A stretch of DNA of 64,000 bases from Haliclystus octoradiatus. Its lineage: Eukaryota > Cnidaria > Staurozoa > Stauromedusae > Haliclystidae. Within the stretch, counting starts at the first letter, position 1, and every line of letters starts with the position of its first letter. The stretch lies in assembly GCA_916610825.1 (NCBI GenBank), contig OU744448.1, forward strand, positions 16,429,936 to 16,493,935, in the 5' to 3' direction. Shown in pieces: positions 48,377 through 60,479 of this stretch. Position numbers and translations under genes: made by a program. Below the pieces are notes generated by a model. The model was given only the letters and a program-made list of their open reading frames with translations, did no database searches and was not told the origin of the DNA.

Positions 48377-51147
48377 GGTCTCAAAATGACCAAAAACAAT
48401 GCTTAATTCCAAAGGGAATTCGGAATTAACAAAAACAGCTCAAAATGACCAAAAACAATGCTGAATTCCTAAGGGAATTCGAATTTGACAAAAACAGCTC
48501 ATAATGACCAAAAACAATGCTTAATTCCCAAGGGAATTCGAATTTGAAAAAAACAGCTCAAAATGACCAAATACAATGCTTAATTCACAAGGGAATTCGA
48601 ATTTGATAAAAACAGCTCAAAATGACAAAAAACATTGCTTAATTCCCAAGGGAAATCGAATTTGACAAAAACAACTCAAAATGACCAAACACAATGCTTA
48701 ATTCCCAAGGAAATTCGGAATTAACAAAAACAGCTCAAAGTGACCAAAAACAATGCTTAATTCCCAAAGGAATTCGAATTTGATAAAAACAGCTCAAAAT
48801 AACCAAAAACAATGCTTAAATCCCAAGAGAATTCGAATTTGACAAAAACAGCTCAAAATGACCAAAACAATGCTTAATTCCAAAGGGAATTCGGAATTAA
48901 CAAAAACAACTCAAAAAGACCAAAGCAATGCTTAATTCCCAATGGAATTCGAATTTGATAAAAACAGCTCAAAATGACCAAAAACAATGCTTAATTCTCA
49001 AGGGAATTCGAATTTGACAAAAACAATTCAAAATGACCAAATACATTGCTTAATTCCAAAGGGAAATCGGAATTAACAAAAACAGCTCAAAATGACCAAA
49101 AACAATGCTTAAGTCCTAAGGGAATTCGAATTTGACAACAACAGCTCAAAATGACCAAAAACAATGCTTAAATCCCAAGGGAATTCGAATTTGATAAAAA
49201 CAGCTCAAAATGACCAAAAACAATGCTTAAATCCGAAGGGAATTCGAATTTGATAAAAACAACTCGAAATGACCAAAAACAATGCTCAATTCTCAAGGGA
49301 ATTCGAATTTAAGAAAAACAGCTCAAAATGACCAAAAACAATGCTTAATTCCCAAGGGAATTCGAATTTGATAAAAACAGCTCATAATGACCAAAAACAA
49401 TGCTGAATTCCCAAGGGAATTCGAATTTGACAAAAACAATTCAAAATGACCAAAAACAATGCTTAAATCCCAAGAGACTTCGAATTTGACAAAAACAGCT
49501 CATAATGACCAAAAACAATGCTCAATTCCCAAGGGAATTCGAATTTAACAAAAACAACTCAAAATGACCAAAAACAATGCTTAATTCCCAAGGGAATTCG
49601 AATTTGACAAAAACAGCTCAAAATGACCAAAACAATGCTTAATTCCAAAGGGAATTCGGAATTAACAAATACAGCTCAAAAAGACCAAAAATAATGCTTA
49701 ATTCCCAAGGAAATTCGAATTTGATAAAAACAGCTCAAAATGACCAAAAACAATGCTGAATTCCCAAGGGAATTCGAATTTGACAAAAACAGCTCATAAT
49801 GACCAAAAACAATGCTCAATTCCCAAGGGAATTCGAATTTAACAAAAACAGCTCAAAATGACCAAAAACAATGCTTAATTCCCAAGGGAATTTGAATTTG
49901 ATAAAAACGGCTTAAAATGACCAAAAACATTGCTTAATTCCCAAAAGAATTCGAATTTGACAAAAACAGCTCAAAATGACCAAAAACAATGCTTAATTCC
50001 AAAGGGAATTCGGAATTAACAAAAACAGCTCAAAATGACCAAAAACAATGCTGAATTCCCAAGGGAATTCGAATTTGACAAAAACAGCTCATAATGACCA
50101 AAAACAATGCTCAATTCCCAAGGGAATTCTAATTTAACAAAAACAGTTCAAAATGACCAAAAACAATGCTTAATTCCCAAGGGAATTCGAATTTGACAAA
50201 AACAGCTCAAAATGACCAAATACAATGCTTAATTCACAAGGGAATTCGAATGTGATAAAAACAGCTCAAAATGACAAAAAACATTGCTTAATTCCCAAGG
50301 GAAATCGAAATTGACAAAAACAACTCAAAATGACCAAATACAATGCTTAATTCCCAAGGGAATTCGGAATTAACAAAACTGCTCAAAATGACCAAAAACA
50401 ATGCTTAATTCCAAAGGGAATTCGAATTTGATAAAAACAGCTCAAAATAACCAAAAACAATGCTTAATTCCCAAGGGAATTCGAATTTGACAAACACAGC
50501 TCAAAATGACCAAAAACAATGCTTAATTCCAAAGAGAATTCGGAATTAACAAAAACAGCTCAAAATGACCAAAAACAATGCTTAATTCCCAATGGAATTC
50601 GAATTTGATAAAAACAGCTCAAAATGACCAAAAACAATGCTTAATTCTCAAGGGAATTCGAATTTGACAAAAACAATTCAAAATGACCAAATACATTGCT
50701 TAATTCCAAAGGGAAATCGGAATTAACAAAAACAGCTCAAAATGACCAAAAACATTGCTTAAGTCCTAAGGGAATTCGAATTTGACAACAACAGCTCAAA
50801 ATGACCAAAAACAATGCTTAAATCCCAAGGGGATTCGAATTTGATAAAAACAGCTCAAAATGACCAAAAACAATGCTTAAATCCGAAGGGAATTCGAATT
50901 TGATGAAAACAACTCGAAATGACCAAAAAAAATGCTTAATTCCAAAGGGAATTTGGAATTAACAAAAACAGTTCAAAAAGACCAAAAACAATGCTTAATT
51001 GCCAAGGAAATTCGAATTTGATAAAAACAGCTCAAAATGACCAAAAACAATGTTTGATTCCCAAGAAAATTCGAATTTGACAAAAACAACTCAAAATGTC
51101 CAAATACAATGCTTAATTCCCAAGAGAATTCGAATTTGACAAAAAAA
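48377..51147 (+). repeat. 2,771-bp unit, second copy (47 monomers)
   Basis: Begins with two shared monomers and then the 750-bp segment also present at 41.6-42.3 kb. A TTTAAGAA monomer follows, then the part copied from 46.6-48.4 kb. AAGAGAATTCGG near 47,762 and 50,533 and AAGAAAATTC near 48,289 and 51,060 are private to the pair, apart from one distant AAGAAAATTC near 1,004. Confidence 0.75.
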
Positions 51148-53743
51148 GGTCTCAAAATGACCAAAAACAATGCTTAATTCCAAAGGGAATTCGGAATTAA
51201 CAAAAACAGCTCAAAATGACCAAAAACAATGCTGAATTCCTAAGGGAATTCGAATTTGACAAAAACAGCTCATAATGACCAAAAACAATGCTGAATTCCC
51301 AAGGGAATTCGAATTTAACAAAAACAGCTCAAAATGACCAAAAACAATGCTTAATTCCCAAGGGAAATTGAATTTGACAAAAACAGCTCAAAATGACCAA
51401 AAACAATGCTCAATTCTCAAGGGAATTCGAATTTAAGAAAAACAGCTCAAAATGACCAAAAACAATGCTTAATTCCCAAGGGAATTCGAATTTGACAAAA
51501 ACAGCTCAAAATGACCAAAAACAATGCTTAATTCTCAAGGGAATTCGAATTTGACAAAAACAATTCAAAATGACCAAATACATTGCTTAATTCCAAAGGG
51601 AAATCGGAATTAACAAAAACAGCTCAAAATAACCAAAAACAATGCTTAAGTCCTAAGGGAATTCGAATTTGACAACAACAGCTCAAAATGACCAAAAACA
51701 ATGCTTAAATCCCAAGGGAATTCGAATTTGATAAAAACAGCTCAAAATGACCAAAAACAATGCTTAATTCCCAAGGGAATTCGAATTTGACAAAAACAGC
51801 TCAAAATGACCAAAAACAATGCTTAATTCCCAAGGGAATTCGAATTTGACAAACACAGCTCAAAATGACCAAAAACAATGCTTAATTCCAAAGGGAATTC
51901 GCAATTAACAAAAACAGCTCAAAATGACCAAAAACAATGCTTAATTCTCAAGGGAATTCGAATTTGACAAAAACAATTCAAAATGACCAAATACATTGCT
52001 TAATTCCCAAGGGAATTCGAATTTGATAAAAACAGCTCAAAATGACCAAAAACAATGCTTAAATCCCAAGAGACTTCGAATTTGACAAAAACAGCTCATA
52101 ATGACCAAAAACAATGCTCAATTCCCAAGGTAATTCGAATTTAACAAAAACAACTCAAAATGACCAAAAACAATGCTTAATTCCCAAGGGAATTCGAATT
52201 TGACAAAAACAGCTCAAAATGACCAAAACAATGCTTAATTCCAAAGGGAATTCGGAATTAACAAATACAGCTCAAAAAGACCAAAAATAATGCTTAATTC
52301 CCAAGGAAATTCGAATTTGATAAAAACAGCTCAAAATGACCAAAAACAATGCTGAATTCCCAAGGGAATTCGAATTTGACAAAAACAGCTCATAATGACC
52401 AAAAACAATGCTCAATTCCCAAGGGAATTCGAATTTAACAAAAACAGCTCAAAATGACCAAAAACAATGCTTAATTCCCAAGGGAATTTGAATTTGATAA
52501 AAACAGCTTAAAATGACCAAAAACATTGCTTAATTCCCAAAAGAATTCGAATTTGACAAAAACAGCTCAAAATGACCAAAAACAATGCTTAATTCCAAAG
52601 GGAATTCGGAATTAACAAAAACAGCTCAAAATGACCAAAAACAATGCTGAATTGCCAAGGGAATTCGAATTTGACAAAAACAGCTCATAATGACCAAAAA
52701 CAATGCTCAATTCCCAAGGGAATTCTAATTTAACAAAAACAGTTCAAAATGACCAAAAACAATGCTTAATTCCCAAGGGAATTCGAATTTGACAAAAACA
52801 GCTCAAAATGACCAAATACAATGCTTAATTCACAAGGGAATTCGAATGTGATAAAAACAGCTCAAAATGACAAAAAACATTGCTTAATTCCCAAGGGAAA
52901 TCGAAATTGACAAAAACAACTCAAAATGACCAAATACAATGCTTAATTCCCAAGGGAATTCGGAATTAACAAAACTGCTCAAAATGACCAAAAACAATGC
53001 TTAATTCCAAAGGAAATTCGAATTTGATAAAAACAGCTCAAAATAACCAAAAACAATGCTTAATTCCCAAGGGAATTCGAATTTGACAAACACAGCTCAA
53101 AATGACCAAAAACAATGCTTAATTCCAAAGGGAATTCGGAATTAACAAAAACAGCTCAAAATGACCAAAAACAATGCTTAATTCCCAATGGAATTCGAAT
53201 TTGATAAAAACAGCTCAAAATGACCAAAAACAATGCTTAATTCTCAAGGGAATTCGAATTTGACAAAAACAATTCAAAATGACCAAATACATTGCTTAAT
53301 TCCAAAGGGAAATCGGAATTAACAAAAACAGCTCAAAATGACCAAAAACATTGCTTAAGTCCTAAGGGAGTTCGAATTTGACAACAACAGCTCAAAATGA
53401 CCAAAAACAATGCTTAAATCCCAAGGGGATTCGAATTTGATAAAAACAGCTCAAAATGACCAAAAACAATGCTTAAATCCGAAGGGAATTCGAATTTGAT
53501 GAAAACAACTCGAAATGCCAAAAAAAAATGCTTAATTCCAAAGGGAATTTGGAATTAACAAAAACAGTTCAAAAAGACCAAAAACAATGCTTAATTGCCA
53601 AGGAAATTCGAATTTGATAAAAACAGCTCAAAATGACCAAAAACAATGTTTGATTCCCAAGGGAATTCGAATTTGACAAAAACAACTCAAAATGTCCAAA
53701 TACAATGCTTAATTCCCAAGAGAATTCGAATTTGACAAAAAAA
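51148..53743 (+). repeat. Type-B HOR, complete copy (44 monomers, 2,596 bp)
   Basis: Order after the GGTCTC marker: 11 monomers shared with type A; ACAAACACAG; CGCAATTAAC; CTCAAG/CAATTC; TGATAA; AGAGACTT; AAGGTAATTC; 58-bp; AACAAATACAG; GGAAATTCG; CATAATG; TTTAAC; CTTAAAATG; AAAGAATTC; CGGAATTAAC; GAATTGCC; CTAATTTAAC; AAATACAATG; GAATGTGAT; AAATTGAC; AACTGCTC; AATAACC; ACAAACACAG; CGGAATTAAC; CCCAATGG; CTCAAG/CAATTC; GAAATCGG; TAAGTCC; GGGGATTCG; then the five-monomer boundary. The +2 marker and two 1-bp losses cancel, so 44 x 59 is exact. Confidence 0.85.
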
Positions 53744-54335
53744 GGTCTCAAAATGACCAAAAACAATGCTTAATTCCAAAGGGAATTCGGAATTAACAAA
53801 AACAGCTCAAAATGACCAAAAACAATGCTGAATTCCTAAGGGAATTCGAATTTGACAAAAACAGCTCATAATGACCAAAAACAATGCTGAATTCCCAAGG
53901 GAATTTCAATTTAACAAAAACAGCTCAAAATGACCAAAAACAATGCTTAATTCCCAAGGGAAATTGAATTTGACAAAAACAGCTCAAAATGACCAAAAAC
54001 AATGCTCAATTCTCAAGGGAATTCGAATTTAAGAAAAACAGCTCAAAATGACCAAAAACAATGCTTAATTCCCAAGGGAATTCGAATTTGACAAAAACAG
54101 CTCAAAATGACCAAAAACAATGCTTAATTCTCAAGGGAATTCGAATTTGACAAAAACAATTCAAAATGACCAAATACATTGCTTAATTCCAAAGGGAAAT
54201 CGGAATTAACAAAAACAGCTCAAAATGACCAAAAACAATGCTTAAGTCCTAAGGGAATTCGAATTAGACAACAACAGCTCAAAATGACCAAAAACAATGC
54301 TTAATTCCCAAGAGAATTCGAATTTGACAAAAAAA
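53744..54335 (+). repeat. 10-monomer fragment (592 bp) between two B units
   Basis: Carries the first nine monomers of the shared block and then, near 54,300, jumps from the GACAACAACAG monomer directly to the AGAGAATTC/GGTCTC boundary monomer. The next block starts the same nine monomers again. Private changes are GGAATTTCAATTTAAC near 53,903 and GAATTAGACAAC near 54,263. Confidence 0.85.
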
Positions 54336-56931
54336 GGTCTCAAAATGACCAAAAACAATGCTTAATTCCAAAGGGAATTCGGAATTAACAAAAACAGCTC
54401 AAAATGACCAAAAACAATGCTGAATTCCTAAGGGAATTCGAATTTGACAAAAACAGCTCATAATGACCAAAAACAATGCTGAATTCCCAAGGGAATTCGA
54501 ATTTAACAAAAACAGCTCAAAATGACCAAAAACAATGCTTAATTCCCAAGGGAAATTGAATTTGACAAAAACAGCTCAAAATGACCAAAAACAATGCTCA
54601 ATTCTCAAGGGAATTCGAATTTAAGAAAAACAGCTCAAAATGACCAAAAACAATGCTTAATTCCCAAGGGAATTCGAATTTGACAAAAACAGCTCAAAAT
54701 GACCAAAAACAATGCTTAATTCTCAAGGGAATTCGAATTTGACAAAAACAATTCAAAATGACCAAATACATTGCTTAATTCCAAAGGGAAATCGGAATTA
54801 ACAAAAACAGCTCAAAATAACCAAAAACAATGCTTAAGTCCTAAGGGAATTCGAATTTGACAACAACAGCTCAAAATGACCAAAAACAATGCTTAAATCC
54901 CAAGGGAATTCGAATTTGATAAAAACAGCTCAAAATGACCAAAAACAATGCTTAATTCCCAAGGGAATTCGAATTTGACAAAAACAGCTCAAAATGACCA
55001 AAAACAATGCTTAATTCCCAAGGGAATTCGAATTTGACAAACACAGCTCAAAATGACCAAAAACAATGCTTAATTCCAAAGGGAATTCGCAATTAACAAA
55101 AACAGCTCAAAATGACCAAAAACAATGCTTAATTCTCAAGGGAATTCGAATTTGACAAAAACAATTCAAAATGACCAAATACATTGCTTAATTCCCAAGG
55201 GAATTCGAATTTGATAAAAACAGCTCAAAATGACCAAAAACAATGCTTAAATCCCAAGAGACTTCGAATTTGACAAAAACAGCTCATAATGACCAAAAAC
55301 AATGCTCAATTCCCAAGGTAATTCGAATTTAACAAAAACAACTCAAAATGACCAAAAACAATGCTTAATTCCCAAGGGAATTCGAATTTGACAAAAACAG
55401 CTCAAAATGACCAAAACAATGCTTAATTCCAAAGGGAATTCGGAATTAACAAATACAGCTCAAAAAGACCAAAAATAATGCTTAATTCCCAAGGAAATTC
55501 GAATTTGATAAAAACAGCTCAAAATGACCAAAAACAACGCTGAATTCTCAAGGGAATTCGAATTTGACAAAAACAGCTCATAATGACCAAAAACAATGCT
55601 CAATTCCCAAGGGAATTCGAATTTACCAAAAACAGCTCAAAATGACCAAAAACAATGCTTAATTCCCAAGGGAATTTGAATTTGATAAAAACAGCTTAAA
55701 ATGACCAAAAACATTGCTTAATTCCCAAAAGAATTCGAATTTGACAAAAACAGCTCAAAATGACCAAAAACAATGCTTAATTCCAAAGGGAATTCGGAAT
55801 TAACAAAAACAGCTCAAAATGACCAAAAACAATGCTGAATTGCCAAGGGAATTCGAATTTGACAAAAACAGCTCATAATGACCAAAAACAATGCTCAATT
55901 CCCAAGGGAATTCTAATTTAACAAAAACAGTTCAAAATGACCAAAAACAATGCTTAATTCCCAAGGGAATTCGAATTTGACAAAAACAGCTCAAAATGAC
56001 CAAATACAATGCTTAATTCACAAGGGAATTCGAATGTGATAAAAACAGCTCAAAATGACAAAAAACATTGCTTAATTCCCAAGGGAAATGGAAATTGACA
56101 AAAACAACTCAAAATGACCAAATACAATGCTTAATTCCCAAGGGAATTCGGAATTAACAAAACTGCTCAAAATGACCAAAAACAATGCTTAATTCCAAAG
56201 GAAATTCGAATTTGATAAAAACAGCTCAAAATAACCAAAAACAATGCTTAATTCCCAAGGGAATTCGAATTTGACAAACACAGCTCAAAATGACCAAAAA
56301 CAATGCTTAATTCCAAAGGGAATTCGGAATTAACAAAAACAGCTCAAAATGACCAAAAACAATGCTTAATTCCCAATGGAATTCGAATTTGATAAAAACA
56401 GCTCAAAATGACCAAAAACAATGCTTAATTCTCAAGGGAATTCGAATTTGACAAAAACAATTCAAAATGACCAAATACATTGCTTAATTCCAAAGGGAAA
56501 TCGGAATTAACAAAAACAGCTCAAAATGACCAAAAACATTGCTTAAGTCCTAAGGGAGTTCGAATTTGACAACAACAGCTCAAAATGACCAAAAACAATG
56601 CTTAAATCCCAAGGGGATTCGAATTTGATAAAAACAGCTCAAAATGACCAAAAACAATGCTTAAATCCGAAGGGAATTCGAATTTGATGAAAACAACTCG
56701 AAATGACCAAAAAAAATGCTTAATTCCAAAGGGAATTTGGAATTAACAAAAACAGTTCAAAAAGACCAAAAACAATGCTTAATTGCCAAGGAAATTCGAA
56801 TTTGATAAAAACAGCTCAAAATGACCAAAAACAATGTTTGATTCCCAAGGGAATTCGAATTTGACAAAAACAACTCAAAATGTCCAAATACAATGCTTAA
56901 TTCCCAAGAGAATTTGAATTTGACAAAAAAA
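54336..56931 (+). repeat. Type-B HOR, complete copy (44 monomers, 2,596 bp)
   Basis: Same length and order as the copy at 51,148, including the rare AAGGTAATTC (near 52,128 and 55,316), GAATTGCC and GGGAGTTCG (near 53,366 and 56,556) variants. The two are close relatives. Differences seen include CAACGCTGAATTCTC near 55,537, TTTACCAAAAAC near 55,622 and GGAAATGGAAATTG near 56,084. Confidence 0.85.
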
Positions 56932-58705
56932 GGTCTCAAAATGACCAAAAACAATGCTTAATTCCAAAGGGAATTCGGAATTAACAAAAACAGCTCAAAA
57001 TGACCAAAAACAATGCTGAATTCCTAAGGGAATTCGAATTTGACAAAAACAGCTCATAATGACCAAAAACAATGCTGAATTCCCAAGGGAATTTGAATTT
57101 AACAAAAACAGCTCAAAATGACCAAAAACAATGCTTAATTCCCAAGGGAAATTGAATTTGACAAAAACAGCTCAAAATGACCAAAAACAATGCTCAATTC
57201 TCAAGGGAATTCGAATTTAAGAAAAACAGCTCAAAATGACCAAAAACAATGCTTAATTCCCAAGGGAATTCGAATTTGACAAAAACAGCTCAAAATGACC
57301 AAAAACAATGCTTAATTCTCAAGGGAATTCGAATTTGACAAAAACAATTCAAAATGACCAAATACATTGCTTAATTCCAAAGGGAAATCGGAATTAACAA
57401 AAACAGCTCAAAATGACCAAAAACAATGCTTAAGTCCTAAGGGAATTCGAATTTGACAACAACAGCTCAAAATGACCAAAAACAATGCTTAAATCCCAAG
57501 GGAATTCGAATTTGATAAAAACAGCTCAAAATGACCAAAAACAATGCTTAATTCCCAAGGGAATTCGAATTTGACAAAAACAGCTCAAAATGACCAAAAA
57601 CAATGCTTAATTCCAAAGGGAATTCGCAATTAACAAAAACAGCTCAAAATGACCAAAAACAATGCTTAATTCCAAAGGGAATTCGCAATTAACAAAAACA
57701 GCTCAAAATGACCAAAAACAATGCTTAATTCTCAAGGGAATTCGAATTTGACAAAAACAATTCAAAATGACCGAATACATTGCTTAATTCCCAAGGGAAT
57801 TCGAATTTGATAAAAACAGCTCAAAATGACCAAAAACAATGCTTAAATCCCAAAAGACTTCGAATTTGACAAAAACAGCTCATAATGACCAAAAACAATG
57901 CTCAATTCCCAAGGGAATTCGAATTTGAAAAAAACAGCTCAAAATGACCAAATACAATGCTTAATTCACAAGGGAATTCGAATTTGATAAAAACAGCTCA
58001 AAATGACAAAAAACATTGCTTAATTCCCAAGGGAAATCGAATTTGACAAAAACAACTCAAAATGACCAAACACAATGCTTAATTCCCAAGGAAATTCGGA
58101 ATTAACAAAAACAGCTCAAAGTGACCAAAAACAATGTTTGATTCCCAAGGGAATTCGAATTTGACAAAAACAACTCAAAATGTCCAAATACAATGCTTAA
58201 TTCCCAAGAGAATTCGAATTTGACAAAAAAAGGTCTCAAAATGACCAAAAACAATGCTTAATTCCAAAGGGAATTCGGAATTAACAAAAACAGCTCAAAA
58301 TTACCAAAAACAATGCTGAATTCCTAAGGGAATTCGAATTTGACAAAAACAGCTCATAATGACCAAAAACAATGCTGAATTCCCAAGGGAATTCGAATTT
58401 AACAAAAACAGCTCAAAATGACCAAAAACAATGCTTAAATCCGAAGGGAATTCGAATTTGATGAAAACAACTCGAAATGACCAAAAAAAATGCTTAATTC
58501 CAAAGGGAATTTGGAATTAACAAAAACAGTTCAAAAAGACCAAAAACAATGCTTAATTGCCAAGGAAATTCGAATTTGATAAAAACAGCTCAAAATGACC
58601 AAAAACAATGTTTGATTCCCAAGGGAATTCGAATTTGACAAAAACAACTCAAAATGTCCAAATACAATGCTTAATTCCCAAGAGAATTCGAATTTGACAA
58701 AAAAA
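56932..58705 (+). repeat. Type-A HOR, complete copy (30 monomers, 1,774 bp)
   Basis: Full type-A order with the second GGTCTC at 58,232. Directly follows a type-B unit, so the junction of the two HOR types falls exactly at the shared boundary monomer. The last marker reads AGTCTC instead of GGTCTC, a change also present in the next copy. A few private changes are seen, such as AAAATTACC near 58,299. Confidence 0.9.
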
Positions 58706-60479
58706 AGTCTCAAAATGACCAAAAACAATGCTTAATTCCAAAGGGAATTCAGAATTAACAAAAACAGCTCAAAATGACCAAAAACAATGCTGAATTCCTA
58801 AGGGAATTCGAATTTGACAAAAACAGCTCATAATGACCAAAAACAATGCTGAATTCCCAAGGGAATTCGAATTTAACAAAAACAGCTCAAAATGACCAAA
58901 AACAATGCTTAATTCCCAAGGGAAATTGAATTTGACAAAAACAGCTCAAAATGACCAAAAACAATGCTCAATTCTCAAGGGAATTCGAATTTAAGAAAAA
59001 CAGCTCAAAATGACCAAAAACAATGCTTAATTCCCAAGGGAATTCGAATTTGACAAAAACAGCTCAAAATGACCAAAAACAATGCTTAATTCTCAAGGGA
59101 ATTCGAATTTGACAAAAACAATTCAAAATGACCAAATACATTGCTTAATTCCAAAGGGAAATCGGAATTGACAAAAACAGCTCAAAATGACCAAAAACAA
59201 TGCTTAAGTCCTAAGGGAATTCGAATTTGACAACAACAGCTCAAAATGACCAAAAACAATGCTTAAATCCCAAGGGAATTCGAATTTGATAAAAACAGCT
59301 CAAAATGACCAAAAACAATGCTTAATTCCCAAGGGAATTCGAATTTGACAAAAACAGCTCAAAATGACCAAAAACAATGCTTAATTCCAAAGGGAATTCG
59401 CAATTAACAAAAACAGCTCAAAATGACCAAAAACAATGCTTAATTCCAAAGGGAATTCGCAATTAACAAAAACAGCTCAAAATGACCAAAAACAATGCTT
59501 AATTCTCAAGGGAATTCGAATTTGACAAAAACAATTCAAAATGACCGAATACATTGCTTAATTCCCAAGGGAATTCGAATTTGATAAAAACAGCTCAAAA
59601 TGACCAAAAACAATGCTTAAATCCCAAAAGACTTCGAATTTGACAAAAACAGCTCATAATGACCAAAAACAATGCTCAATTCCCAAGGGAATTCGAATTT
59701 GAAAAAAACAGCTCAAAATGACCAAATACAATGCTTAATTCACAAGGGAATTCGAATTTGATAAAAACAGATCAAAATGACAAAAAACATTGCTTAATTC
59801 CCAAGGGAAATCGAATTTGACAAAAACAACTCAAAATGACCAAACACAATGCTTAATTCCCAAGGAAATTCGGAATTAACAAAAACAGCTCAAAGTGACC
59901 AAAAACAATGTTTGATTCCCAAGGGAATTCGAATTTGACAAAAACAACTCAAAATGTCCAAATACAATGCTTAATTCCCAAGAGAATTCGAATTTGACAA
60001 AAAAAGGTCTCAAAATGACCAAAAACAATGCTTAATTCCAAAGGGAATTCGGAATTAACAAAAACAGCTCAAAATGACCAAAAACAATGCTGAATTCCTA
60101 AGGGAATTCGAATTTGACAAAAACAGCTCATAATGACCAAAAACAATGCTGAATTCCCAAGGGAATTCGAATTTAGCAAAAACAGCTCAAAATGACCAAA
60201 AACAATGCTTAAATCCGAAGGGAATTCGAATTTGATGAAAACAACTCGAAATGACCAAAAAAAATGCTTAATTCCAAAGGGAATTTGGAATTAACAAAAA
60301 CAGTTCAAAAAGACCAAAAACAATGCTTAATTGCCAAGGAAATTCGAATTTGATAAAAACAGCTCAAAATGACCAAAAACAATGTTTGATTCCCAAGGGA
60401 ATTCGAATTTGACAAAAACAACTCAAAATGTCCAAATACAATGCTTAATTCCCAAGAGAATTCGAATTTGACAAAAAAA
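58706..60479 (+). repeat. Type-A HOR, complete copy (30 monomers, 1,774 bp)
   Basis: Tandem copy of the unit to the left, again ending in AGTCTC, with the second GGTCTC at 60,006. Private changes include GGAATTCAGAATTAAC near 58,748, GGAATTGAC near 59,166 (shared with the next unit near 60,941), CAGATCAAAATG near 59,769 and TTTAGCAAAAAC near 60,174. Confidence 0.9.
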
